From NCBI GenBank assembly GCA_029260655.1, contig JAJDCU010000057.1:1-55734 (forward strand): DNA of 55,734 bases. Direction: 5' to 3'. The stretch is from Phycisphaeraceae bacterium (lineage in GTDB: Bacteria; Planctomycetota; Phycisphaerae; Phycisphaerales; Phycisphaeraceae). Position numbers and translations under genes: made by a program. Below, piece by piece: positions 1 through 7,827 of the stretch. Below the pieces are notes generated by a model. The model made no database searches. It was not told the origin of the DNA and worked only from the letters and a program-made list of their open reading frames with translations. How positions within the stretch are numbered: the first letter of the stretch is position 1; each line of letters begins with the position of its first letter.

Positions 1-396
1 TCCATCAAGTCCCGTCACCGGCACACGCCTTTTGAGCGAGGCTTTATGTGGGGGCAGCCCGCGAGTCCAGGTCCTTTTAATCTTTGGATGCTCAGGGGAG
101 TCGGTTAACCGCCATCGTGAGGTTGTCGGCAGACGCGATCAAAATTAATCGCGCCTCCACTAGGGGGTGAGAAGACGCGTTTGCGCGCATAGACCTGTCG
201 CGTGGGGGTGCTTCAATCGTGCGTAAGTGGTGTTCCCGAATCGAAATGAAAAAATGTGATCAGTGGTCACTTTTCTTCGTCAGACAGGACCGATCCGTGC
301 GCACGAATCCGGTTTACGATGAACCGTGAAGGCGAGGAGCGCGAAGGAAAGTGAGAAAGACAGAAAGGACGGCGGGCCGGGCTTAGGCGATGCGGC
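1..396. other. Intergenic stretch downstream of truD
   Basis: No convincing gene is seen. A plus-strand frame is open from the window edge to a TAA at 106-108; it could be the last 35 codons of a gene cut by the edge, but the peptide is not recognisable. An imperfect 15-bp palindrome at 256-270 (GTGA...TCAC arms) resembles a dimeric regulator site, with nothing nearby to confirm it. Confidence 0.4.
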
Positions 397-1758
397 TTAT
401 TGCGCGGGGGTCGTGTCGGCTGGGTTTTGGGGCTGAGGCTGTTTAGCGGTGATGACGACGGAGGGCGGCAGTGACGGGGCTGGCGGGTGATCGGCGTTGG
501 GCTTGGCGTCTTTCATGATCTCGCGCAGGGCGATGGTGGCGAACGCGCCTCGTGGCATCTCGAAGGCGAGGCGGACGTACGGGCCGTGCTCATCGGAGCC
601 GCCTTCGACGCTTGGGTCTTTCAGGGCGATGCGCATGGGGCGGCGGGCGCCCTCGGCGTGGACGTCGCCTACGCCGGCCAGCTGCTCGTGCCTGATGCCA
701 AACACGTCGAGGATCTGCGCCTCGACCCGGCCGGGCTCTTCCTTGGCGCGGGTCATGTTGATGCCCCAGAGGGGTCCGGAGGGCGAGACTTCCAGCGATG
801 GGACACGGCCGGCGGGCGCGTTTTCTTTCTCGGCGGTTTCTTCGTTGACGTCGAAAACGCTTCGGCTGTCGTGCTTCCAGGCCAGGTCGCCCGGGACCAG
901 TTGTGTGAGCCCGTCCTCGCGCAGCCGGCGGTCCAGGACGCTATTAAACATCGCGCTTTGCATGGCGGAGACGAGGAACTCACGCTGCGTGCGGTAGATG
1001 GCCATGACGGCCTGCCTGGCGTCTTTGCCTTGCCGCAAGGCGTCGAGCGCCTGTCGGTCGAAGCGCAGGTGCTTGGGCCAGTTGGCAAGCGCTTCTTCGT
1101 AGTCGCGTTTGTCGTAGGCGTCGCGTGCCCGGCGCATGTTGTTCGGGTCTGCCTCGATGGGCCTGCCGAGCATCTCGTCGAGCAGGCCCTGGTACTCGCC
1201 CATGAGCAGGAGCCGGCCGAGGATGTGGTTGTGCTGTCGGTAGCCGAAGCGTTGGTCGCCGACGAAGTTGGGCACGCCCTGTGCGTAGAGGCGGTCGACG
1301 ATCCGTTTGGCCTTGAGCACGTCGGTGGGCTGGACGCCGCGGATGCGGATGACGAATCGGTTGCCGCCGTGGTGTCCACGCCGCAGTTTGTTGCCGTGGC
1401 GATCGGACCACAGGACCCTCAGGCTCGGGCGTTCGCCGAGGCGCTGGATGCACTGCATCTCATCATCGCGGTCGGGCAGCCAGACGGAGAGGTGCTGGCG
1501 TACGACGGCGTGTTTGTCCTTGAGCCCGGCGTACCCGATGTCGCCGCGGCCGACGCGGAACGCCCGCGCCAGGTCACGGACCACGTCGGTGGTGGTGATC
1601 GAAGTCTTTTCGACCAGGAGGTAGACGTGCTCGCCCATGCCACGGGGTTGGTACAGTGGCTGCTCCTCGACGAGGAAGTCGCCGGGGCGTTGCTTGATGA
1701 CGCCCCCGATTCCCGGGAGGTCTGCGGTCAGGTATGCCAGCGAATCGGTCAGCGACAT
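397..1758 (-). CDS. truD: tRNA pseudouridine(13) synthase TruD
   Basis: Isomerises uridine 13 of certain tRNAs to pseudouridine in the cytoplasm. Seen: an N-terminal GIGGVIKQRPGDFLVEE segment typical of TruD, the catalytic-loop motif GYAGLKDK whose Asp is about residue 81 from the chosen start (Asp80 in E. coli TruD), and a later NFVGDQRFGYRQHN motif. The ATG at 1758 is preferred because the protein then starts MSLTDSLAYLTADLPG, as family members do; a GTG at 1848 would add 30 residues of low-complexity leader. At about 453 residues it is longer than E. coli TruD (349): there is extra sequence in the middle, and the Pro/Gln/Thr-rich end (last 35 or so residues) looks disordered. It lies downstream of ilvE on the same strand, 115 bp away from the chosen start, and may be cotranscribed with it. 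Confidence 0.95.
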   Translation of the reverse strand: MSLTDSLAYLTADLPGIGGVIKQRPGDFLVEEQPLYQPRGMGEHVYLLVEKTSITTTDVVRDLARAFRVGRGDIGYAGLKDKHAVVRQHLSVWLPDRDDEMQCIQRLGERPSLRVLWSDRHGNKLRRGHHGGNRFVIRIRGVQPTDVLKAKRIVDRLYAQGVPNFVGDQRFGYRQHNHILGRLLLMGEYQGLLDEMLGRPIEADPNNMRRARDAYDKRDYEEALANWPKHLRFDRQALDALRQGKDARQAVMAIYRTQREFLVSAMQSAMFNSVLDRRLREDGLTQLVPGDLAWKHDSRSVFDVNEETAEKENAPAGRVPSLEVSPSGPLWGINMTRAKEEPGRVEAQILDVFGIRHEQLAGVGDVHAEGARRPMRIALKDPSVEGGSDEHGPYVRLAFEMPRGAFATIALREIMKDAKPNADHPPAPSLPPSVVITAKQPQPQNPADTTPAQ

Positions 1759-1873
1759 GCCCCTAGTGTGAGCGGGCTTGGCTGGGGTTTCAAGTGTTGT
1801 TAAGTATTGTGGGCGCTTTCTGGATAACTCGGTGTCAAGTGCTGACACTCAAAGGTACACCGGCCCAAGCGGA

Positions 1874-2761
1874 TCAGTCCTCGGGGACTTCGCCGCTGGC
1901 CAGATCGTGGAAGGCCTTGAACAGCCGCAGGGTGACCGGGCCGGGCGATCCTGAACCGATCACCTGGCCGTCGACTTTGGTCACGGGGATGACTTCCGCG
2001 GCCGTGCCGGTGAGGAAGACCTCGTTGGCGCTCAGTAATTCCTTGGAGGTGAGGTCGCATCGGCGTGTTTGAATACCGGCGTCTTGTGCCAGCCCAAGGA
2101 CGGTGGTCAGGGTGACCCCTTCCAACATCCCCGCGCTGGGAGGGGGGGTGACCAGTTCCTGCTCACCGCCGGCGGTGTCGCGGATAATGAAGAGGTTGTC
2201 CCCGGTGCCCTCGGCGATGTTGCCTTCGTGGTTGAGCATGATCGCTTCGAGCACGCCGGCGTCGATCGCCTCGATCTTGGCGAGGATGTTGTTCAGGTAG
2301 TTCATGCTCTTGACCGCCGGCGGCAGCGCGTCGGGGTGGTTGCGGATCGTCCTGGCGGTGACGACCTCCATCCCGTGGTCGTAGAGTTCCTGGGGGTAGA
2401 AGCTGATGGTGTCTGCGATGATGAAGACGGTGGCGCGTTTGCACAGGAAGGGGTTGAGCCCAAGCGGTCCACTGCCGCGCGTGACGCACAAGCGGATGTA
2501 GGCGTCCTGGCGCTGGTTGGCTTCGAGCGTGTCGCGTATCGCCTGGCCCAGCTCGTCCACCGGGTAGGGGATCTCCAAACGGATGGCTGCGGCCGAGGCG
2601 TACAGCCGTTTGAGGTGGCTGGCCAGCTTGAAAACCCGCCCGTGGTACGCGCGGATCCCCTCGAACACACCGTCCCCGTACAGCAGCCCGTGGTCGAACA
2701 CGCTGACCGATGCTTTTTCGGCGGGGACCAGTTCGCCATTGATCCAGACTTGCTTAGCCAC
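1874..2761 (-). CDS. ilvE: Branched-chain amino acid aminotransferase
   Basis: A class IV, PLP-dependent aminotransferase that swaps amino groups between glutamate and the 2-oxo acids of valine, leucine and isoleucine. Seen: the opening WINGELVPAEKASVSVFDHGLLYGDGVFEGIRAY, the PLP-lysine region AVKSMNYLNNILAKIEA (Lys151 expected to form the Schiff base), EAIMLNHEGNIAEGTGDNLF, and the C-terminal VFLTGTAAEVIPV motif. The 295-residue length is normal for the family. The start is a GTG at 2761. D-amino-acid aminotransferase and aminodeoxychorismate lyase are relatives, but the motif wording fits IlvE best. The gene diverges from the deiminase-like gene at 2990, so the 228 bp between them should hold both promoters. 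Confidence 0.93.
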   Translation of the reverse strand: MAKQVWINGELVPAEKASVSVFDHGLLYGDGVFEGIRAYHGRVFKLASHLKRLYASAAAIRLEIPYPVDELGQAIRDTLEANQRQDAYIRLCVTRGSGPLGLNPFLCKRATVFIIADTISFYPQELYDHGMEVVTARTIRNHPDALPPAVKSMNYLNNILAKIEAIDAGVLEAIMLNHEGNIAEGTGDNLFIIRDTAGGEQELVTPPPSAGMLEGVTLTTVLGLAQDAGIQTRRCDLTSKELLSANEVFLTGTAAEVIPVTKVDGQVIGSGSPGPVTLRLFKAFHDLASGEVPED

Positions 2762-2989
2762 TTACTTGGGTTCCGGAGGTTTGAGGTTGCTGGGCTGACC
2801 GGCGCATCCCCGCGGTCACGGTGGGGCAGGATTATAACGACCTGACGCCTGACCGCTTAGGCAGGAGACCGGGTGACGTCTTGGCGTGCGACCGCCACGG
2901 GTGAGTCTGGCGTGCGGTATCATCGGCTGCCGCCAAGAGGGCATATTGACAGGTATCGGCCAGGTCACGGGGAAAGTAAAGGGCTGTTG

Positions 2990-4570
2990 ATGATGGACGC
3001 TACACGACCGAGCTGTTTCGCTTGCGTGTGCCTGGCGTGGTTTTTGATGTGCCCGGCAGTGCCGTCGCATGGCCAGCCAGCGTCTGCGCCGGACGAGCAA
3101 ACGCTGTTCTTCGCACCGACCGCGCCGCCGGATGGCCCGGACCTCGTCCCGGCGTGGGAGCCCGTCTCGTCCCTGGCGGTGGCGCTGCCGCTTCAGGGGG
3201 TGTTCGCACGGCCGGGGATGGACGAATTCATGATCGACCTGATCGCCGCCGCCGCGCGCTGGACGGATGTGGTGGTGCTCCACGATGAGGAGCAGCTCCA
3301 GACCGTGTCGCGGGTGATCGCCGCGGTGTCTCGGCGCGATGCGGCGCTGCTTGAAAGGCTTCACTTCGTGCCCGCCCGGGTCGGGACAGTCTGGCTGCGC
3401 GATTACGGCCCGGTGTTTGCGCGCGATGCGCAGGGCCGGTTATGCCTGTTGGACTCGGTGTACAAGGATGCCCGTTTTGAATCGCGTGTCCTGGTCGAGC
3501 GACAGACACAAGGCGCGGACGGGCCGGCCTACCGGAAGATGGCGGCCGACCTCGCCAAGCGGCGCAAGGACGACACCGCGCCGGTCTATCTTGCCCAGCA
3601 CCTAAGGCAAACCGGCCGGCCAGATGCCCGCATCGTCAGGCCGCCGGCGCAGGTCTGGGGCGGCGACCTGGCGACCGATGGCCAAGGCAACCTCTTTATC
3701 TCCACCGAGACACTTATCATGCACGGCGGCAAGCGAGACGATCTCGACGCGATCCTCAAAAAATACTACGGCGCTAAGTCGGTGACCTACCTCGAACCCC
3801 TCCCCGGGCCGACCGTCAAGCACCTGGACATGTTCTTCACGGTTGTCAGCGAGGACACCTTCTTCCTCGCCTCCTACGACGCGCCGTATCTGGGCGCCGG
3901 GGTGTACGGCCAATATCTCAACGACGAGATCGTCCGCGTGCTTAAGCGCAACGAAGACCGGCTGCGGGCCAAGTTCCCCGACAGGCAGATCGTGCGACTG
4001 CCGATGCCTCCGGTCGTGTTCGCAACCCGGGAAGAGGTTGTGAAGGACTTCCGTGACCTGTGGTATACAACCAAGCTGCTAAAGGAAACCCCCGCGCTGC
4101 GCGAGCACCTGGCCCGCGCCCAAGACCCCAACGAGCGGGCCGAACTCGAGCGGAAGATCACACGCCGGGCCGTCGAGCAGTTCAGTAAGGAGTTTAGCGT
4201 CGAGCCCGGCAGCGAGCAGGAGGAGCAGCTTGTTGACCAGTTGATCCGTGAAAACAGCAACACCACCCTCGAGGAGGCGATCCAGAACTACACCCCGCAG
4301 GTGGTCATCTACAAGACCTATCTCAACAGCGTCCACCTGCCCGGCCCCGGCGCCTCGTCCGGCAGCGCCGGCGCGGTCCTGGTCCCGCGCTACAGCCCCG
4401 ACGCCAGGTCGTCGGCCGAGGAACTCGCCGAGATGGAGGCCCAGGTTCAAGCGGTCTATGAAGCGGCGCTGCCCGGGGTGGAAGTCATCTTCATCAACTG
4501 TGACACGGTGATCCAACTCAGCGGCGCACTGCACTGCGTGACCGTGACGGTTCCCCGATCAGACGGCTAA
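2990..4570 (+). CDS. Secreted agmatine deiminase / peptidyl-arginine deiminase family protein
   Basis: A member of the bacterial PAD/agmatine deiminase family (guanidine-modifying superfamily), which hydrolyses guanidino groups to ureido groups with release of ammonia. Seen: VWLRDYGPVF (about residues 135-144), VWGGDLATDGQGNLF, KHLDMFF (in the place of the GHxD motif) and the C-terminal SGALHCVTVTVP, whose Cys516 matches the catalytic cysteine. The ATG pair at 2990/2993 is chosen because it places a hydrophobic signal-peptide-like segment (CFACVCLAWFLMCPAVPSHG) at the N-terminus; an upstream in-frame start at 2873 would bury it. At 526 residues it is well above the roughly 350-residue agmatine deiminases; the excess is largely a charged helical insertion before the YKTYLNSVHLPG segment. 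Export is unusual for agmatine deiminase, so the substrate could be extracellular arginine-rich peptide or agmatine. Confidence 0.85.
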   Translation: MMDATRPSCFACVCLAWFLMCPAVPSHGQPASAPDEQTLFFAPTAPPDGPDLVPAWEPVSSLAVALPLQGVFARPGMDEFMIDLIAAAARWTDVVVLHDEEQLQTVSRVIAAVSRRDAALLERLHFVPARVGTVWLRDYGPVFARDAQGRLCLLDSVYKDARFESRVLVERQTQGADGPAYRKMAADLAKRRKDDTAPVYLAQHLRQTGRPDARIVRPPAQVWGGDLATDGQGNLFISTETLIMHGGKRDDLDAILKKYYGAKSVTYLEPLPGPTVKHLDMFFTVVSEDTFFLASYDAPYLGAGVYGQYLNDEIVRVLKRNEDRLRAKFPDRQIVRLPMPPVVFATREEVVKDFRDLWYTTKLLKETPALREHLARAQDPNERAELERKITRRAVEQFSKEFSVEPGSEQEEQLVDQLIRENSNTTLEEAIQNYTPQVVIYKTYLNSVHLPGPGASSGSAGAVLVPRYSPDARSSAEELAEMEAQVQAVYEAALPGVEVIFINCDTVIQLSGALHCVTVTVPRSDG

Positions 4571-4577
4571 GCGGCAG

Positions 4578-4607
4578 CCCGACCAGGCACGCTGACGATC
4601 GGTCGGG
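4578..4607 (+). terminator. Hairpin after the deiminase-like gene
   Basis: A perfect 7-bp inverted repeat, CCCGACC (4578-4584) and GGTCGGG (4601-4607), starts eight bases after the stop codon. No T-run follows, so it could be a Rho-type or weak terminator, or an RNA-stability hairpin. Confidence 0.35.
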
Positions 4608-4691
4608 CCATCCGCCTCGCGTTACGGCGGTAAGGCCCTATGCTGTGCGTGACGTTGACGCTGTGTACGAGAGTTTTGCATGGGGTGATCG

Positions 4692-6392
4692 ATGCCGTTT
4701 TTTTGGAGCGCTCTTACCGAGATTTTGATCCTGCTGGCCGCGGCGCTGGTGCTGGGCGCGCTGTTCGAGCGGCTTCGGCAAAGCGCGATCCTGGGCTACC
4801 TCCTCGCCGGGCTTCTGCTTGGGCCCGGCGCGCTGAACTGGGTCCACGGCGACGAGTTCGTCAGGGACTTCGCCGAGCTGGGCGTGTCGCTGTTGCTGTT
4901 TGTCATCGGGCTGGAGTTCTCGTTACGCAGGCTACTAAAGATCGGCGCGGTCGGGCTTGGCGGGGGCACGCTTCAGGTCGTGATCACCTGCTTGTTGGGC
5001 GCGGGTGCCGCTTATCAATTGGGTGTCGGCGGGCCCGAGGCCCTCGCCATCGGCGCGATCGTTTCGCTTAGCAGCACCGCCTGCGTGTTGCGTGTCCTGG
5101 CGGACCGCGCGGAGATGGACAGCATGACCGGCCGGATCTCGCTGGGCGTGCTACTTCTCCAGGACGCCGCGGTGGTCCCGCTGGTTCTGCTGGTCACGAT
5201 GCTCGGCGGCGAGCCTTCGGCCGGGGCGATCGCCAAGGGCATGGGATGGAGCGTCTTCCTGATCGCCGGGCTCGCCGGGGGGCTCTACCTGGTCAGCCAC
5301 TTCCTGCTGCCCAGGGTCATGCGCGATCCGACGCTGACGCGCAACCGCGAGTTGGCGATCCTCCTCGCCGTCGTCCTGGCGCTGGGCTCGGCCTGGTTGG
5401 CACACCGGCTGGGGCTCTCGCCCGCCATTGGCGCGTTCATCGCTGGCATCCTCCTGGCCGAGTCGCCCTTCGCCGTCCAGATCCGCGCCGATGTCGGTGC
5501 GCTGCGCGCCCTGTTCGTCACCCTGTTCTTCACCTCCGTGGGGATGCTCGGCAACCCCGTGTGGATCGCCGAGAACTGGGCGCTCATCGCAGGGACCGTC
5601 GGGCTGATCATCGTCGGCAAGACGCTGGTGACCACGCTTGTCGTCCGGCTGTTCGCATCCAAATTGCGCCACGCCGCCGGCGCTGGGCTGTCGCTTGCAC
5701 AGGTCGGGGAGTTCTCCTTCGTGTTGGCGACGATCGCTTTTAACAGCGGCAACGGCGTGCTGGGCGAGCAAACCTTCAAGCTCTTCGTCTCCGTGACACT
5801 GGTGACTCTGTTCATGACCCCGTACCTTGTCGCCGCCGGGCCCGGGTTCGGCCGGTTCCTGCAGAACCTTGCACGCCTCGGCGGGATATCCAAAACCGCC
5901 GAGACCGAGCCCGCCGCTGAGGGCTCCACGCGCATCGGCCACATCATCGTCATCGGCTTCGGCCCCGCCGCGCAGCGGATGCACGCCAAGATGTTCAAAC
6001 GTCACGGCAGCATCCTGGTCATCGACCTGAACCCGCGCAACCTCACACTCGCCCGCGGCATGGGTCTGAGCGCCCAGGTCGGCGACGCGACCAACCCCGA
6101 GCTGCTGCGCCACGCCGCCGTCGCCGACGCCGCCATCGTCGTCATCACCATCCCCGACCACCGTGCCGCCACCACCATCGTCCGCCACATCCGAAACCTC
6201 TCCCCAGACACCCCGGTCATCGTCCGCAGCCGCTACCACGCCTTCGCCAACGACCTGCACCGCGCAGGCGCGACCGTCACCGTCGACGAAGAAGACTGGA
6301 TCGGCAGACGCCTGGGCCTGGAAGTCAATCGGCTTCTGCGCCGCCAGGCAAACGCCGACCCGGGCGAGGGCGTTGATGGTTTGGACCGCTAG
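4692..6392 (+). CDS. KefB/CPA2-type monovalent cation:proton antiporter with TrkA-N domain
   Basis: An inner-membrane antiporter of the CPA2 family, expected to exchange K+ or Na+ for protons. Seen: about 12 hydrophobic segments in residues 1-390, with family landmarks SAILGYLLAGLLLGPGALN, DFAELGVSLLLFVIGLEFSLRRL, SLSSTACVLRVL, GRISLGVLLLQDAAVVPLV and LSLAQVGEFSFVLA. A cytosolic TrkA-N (RCK) nucleotide-binding domain follows from about residue 415, beginning HIIVIGFGPAAQ. The architecture matches KefB, KefC and YbaL; length is normal at 566. The last 116 bp are duplicated downstream at 7587-7702. The gene is followed by an alcohol dehydrogenase after 76 bp. Confidence 0.92.
   Translation: MPFFWSALTEILILLAAALVLGALFERLRQSAILGYLLAGLLLGPGALNWVHGDEFVRDFAELGVSLLLFVIGLEFSLRRLLKIGAVGLGGGTLQVVITCLLGAGAAYQLGVGGPEALAIGAIVSLSSTACVLRVLADRAEMDSMTGRISLGVLLLQDAAVVPLVLLVTMLGGEPSAGAIAKGMGWSVFLIAGLAGGLYLVSHFLLPRVMRDPTLTRNRELAILLAVVLALGSAWLAHRLGLSPAIGAFIAGILLAESPFAVQIRADVGALRALFVTLFFTSVGMLGNPVWIAENWALIAGTVGLIIVGKTLVTTLVVRLFASKLRHAAGAGLSLAQVGEFSFVLATIAFNSGNGVLGEQTFKLFVSVTLVTLFMTPYLVAAGPGFGRFLQNLARLGGISKTAETEPAAEGSTRIGHIIVIGFGPAAQRMHAKMFKRHGSILVIDLNPRNLTLARGMGLSAQVGDATNPELLRHAAVADAAIVVITIPDHRAATTIVRHIRNLSPDTPVIVRSRYHAFANDLHRAGATVTVDEEDWIGRRLGLEVNRLLRRQANADPGEGVDGLDR
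6277..6363 (+). repeat. 87-bp direct repeat, copy 1 (3' end of the antiporter gene)
   Basis: Identical base for base to 7587-7673 (constant offset 1,310). Similarity continues without gaps past the stop codon, at about 70% over the next 60 bases, and then fades. Confidence 0.95.
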
Positions 6393-6468
6393 TGTGGATT
6401 TGACTCGGTGCGCGATGCGTTACAGGTAAGATGCCCCTTGATCATCGCTCAGACAGGGCCCCGTCATC

Positions 6469-7482
6469 ATGCAGGCAGTGATATTCAACGAACCCTTAAG
6501 CGTTTCGGTCTGCGACACCGACAGGCCGACGGTTCGTCCGGGCGAGGTTCTGATTCAGACGCTTCTCGCCGGGCTGTGCGGGACCGATCTTCACATATTC
6601 CGCAACGAGTACATGTCGAGCTTCCCGCTGACCCCCGGCCATGAGTTTGTCGGCACCGTCGTCGAGACAGCTCAAGACGTCGAGGATTTTTCGGCAGGTG
6701 ATCGTGTCGTCGCCGATCCTAATCTTTACTGCGGGCGGTGCGAGTTCTGCCGCAATCAGCAGCACAACCACTGCCTTAACTGGCAGGGCGTAGGGATCAC
6801 ACGGCCCGGCGCCTTGGCTGAATATGTGGCTGTGCCCGCCTCGGCGTGCTACCGCGTCCCGGATTCACTTTCAGATGCTGAGGCCGCTTTCATCGAGCCG
6901 GTATCGTGCGTCATCCATGCCCTCAACCGCCTGCCGATGCAGGTCGGCGAATCCGTCCTGGTCGTGGGCGCCGGGCCGATGGGGTTACTGATTACACAAG
7001 CCATGAGGCACCACGGCGCCGGCGAGCTGGTCGTGGTAGACAAGCAGCCGAATCGGCTCGAAATGGCTTCGACCATGGGCGCGTCGCGGACCTTAGAAGC
7101 CTCGGCGAACCTGACGGATGAGTTGCGACGGATCGAGCCGCACGGCTTCTCGGTCATCGTCGATGTGACCGGCGTGCCCGAGGCTATCGAGCAGGCGTTC
7201 GCTTCACTTAGGCCAAGGGGGCGGTTCCTGCAGTTCGGCGTCACCCCACGCGACGCGACCGTTGAGCTTAGCCCCTACGACATGTTCCACAACGACTGGT
7301 CCTGGATCGGCAGCTTCGCCTTGTGCTACACCTTCCAGCAGGCCATCGCATGGATGACCGCCGGCGTCATCAACGTCAAACCGCTGATCAGCCACCGCCT
7401 GCCGCTAAGTGAGTTCCCTCATGCCCTGGACCAGTTCGCTAAAGGCGAAACGTTGAAGGTGCAGTTTGATCCTCGGGCGTGA
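6469..7482 (+). CDS. Zinc-binding alcohol dehydrogenase (MDR, threonine/sorbitol dehydrogenase-like)
   Basis: A medium-chain NAD(P)-dependent dehydrogenase that oxidises a secondary alcohol on a polyol, sugar or amino acid. Seen: catalytic-zinc ligands Cys37 (LCGTD) and His58-Glu59 (TPGHEF), with Glu143 (FIEPVSC) as further candidate; a structural-zinc cluster Cys88, Cys91, Cys94, Cys102; and a Rossmann motif VVGAGPMG at about 166-172. The 337-residue length is normal. The exact substrate cannot be read from the sequence; L-threonine 3-dehydrogenase, sorbitol dehydrogenase and galactitol-phosphate dehydrogenase all share this layout. The ATG is at 6469, 76 bp after the antiporter gene. Confidence 0.88.
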   Translation: MQAVIFNEPLSVSVCDTDRPTVRPGEVLIQTLLAGLCGTDLHIFRNEYMSSFPLTPGHEFVGTVVETAQDVEDFSAGDRVVADPNLYCGRCEFCRNQQHNHCLNWQGVGITRPGALAEYVAVPASACYRVPDSLSDAEAAFIEPVSCVIHALNRLPMQVGESVLVVGAGPMGLLITQAMRHHGAGELVVVDKQPNRLEMASTMGASRTLEASANLTDELRRIEPHGFSVIVDVTGVPEAIEQAFASLRPRGRFLQFGVTPRDATVELSPYDMFHNDWSWIGSFALCYTFQQAIAWMTAGVINVKPLISHRLPLSEFPHALDQFAKGETLKVQFDPRA

Positions 7483-7586
7483 TACGGAAGAAACAAGGGA
7501 AGAAGTGAATCGGGCGTCAAATTGACGGATGCAGGCATGGTTTTGATCGATTCGACTCCCGACTTTTTTCTGATTCAGCTCAACTA

Positions 7587-7702
7587 TCACCGTCGACGAA
7601 GAAGACTGGATCGGCAGACGCCTGGGCCTGGAAGTCAATCGGCTTCTGCGCCGCCAGGCAAACGCCGACCCGGAGGATGGCGCCGATCGTTTGGACGGGT
7701 AG
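7587..7702 (+). pseudogene. Duplicated 3' fragment of the KefB-type antiporter gene
   Basis: In the frame matching the antiporter gene this encodes TVDEEDWIGRRLGLEVNRLL, then RRQANADPEDGADRLDG and a stop at 7700-7702, against ...ADPGEGVDGLDR and a stop at 6390-6392 in the intact gene. The first 87 bases are identical; the next 60 or so are only about 70% alike. There is no antiporter sequence upstream of 7587, so it is a remnant or a transplanted tail. It lies just ahead of the sulfatase gene. Confidence 0.88.
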
Positions 7703-7827
7703 TTTGCCTTTGATTCGGGGGGTGATCGGCTAACATAGAGATTACGAGTCAGGTTCCCGGCACCTTGCTTGTCTGCGGATACCCTATTCCCCGGCGATCC
7801 CCCAGAGTTCCCCAGCAAAGAGGCCAC

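Noticed and set aside
1-108. Possible 3' end of a gene cut by the window start
   Set aside because: Only 35 codons are visible, with no recognisable motif; kept as a remark in the intergenic entry.
487-1803. A 438-codon plus-strand open frame opposite truD
   Set aside because: truD motifs on the minus strand are unmistakable; the opposite frame is Val/Ala/Asp-rich without a family.
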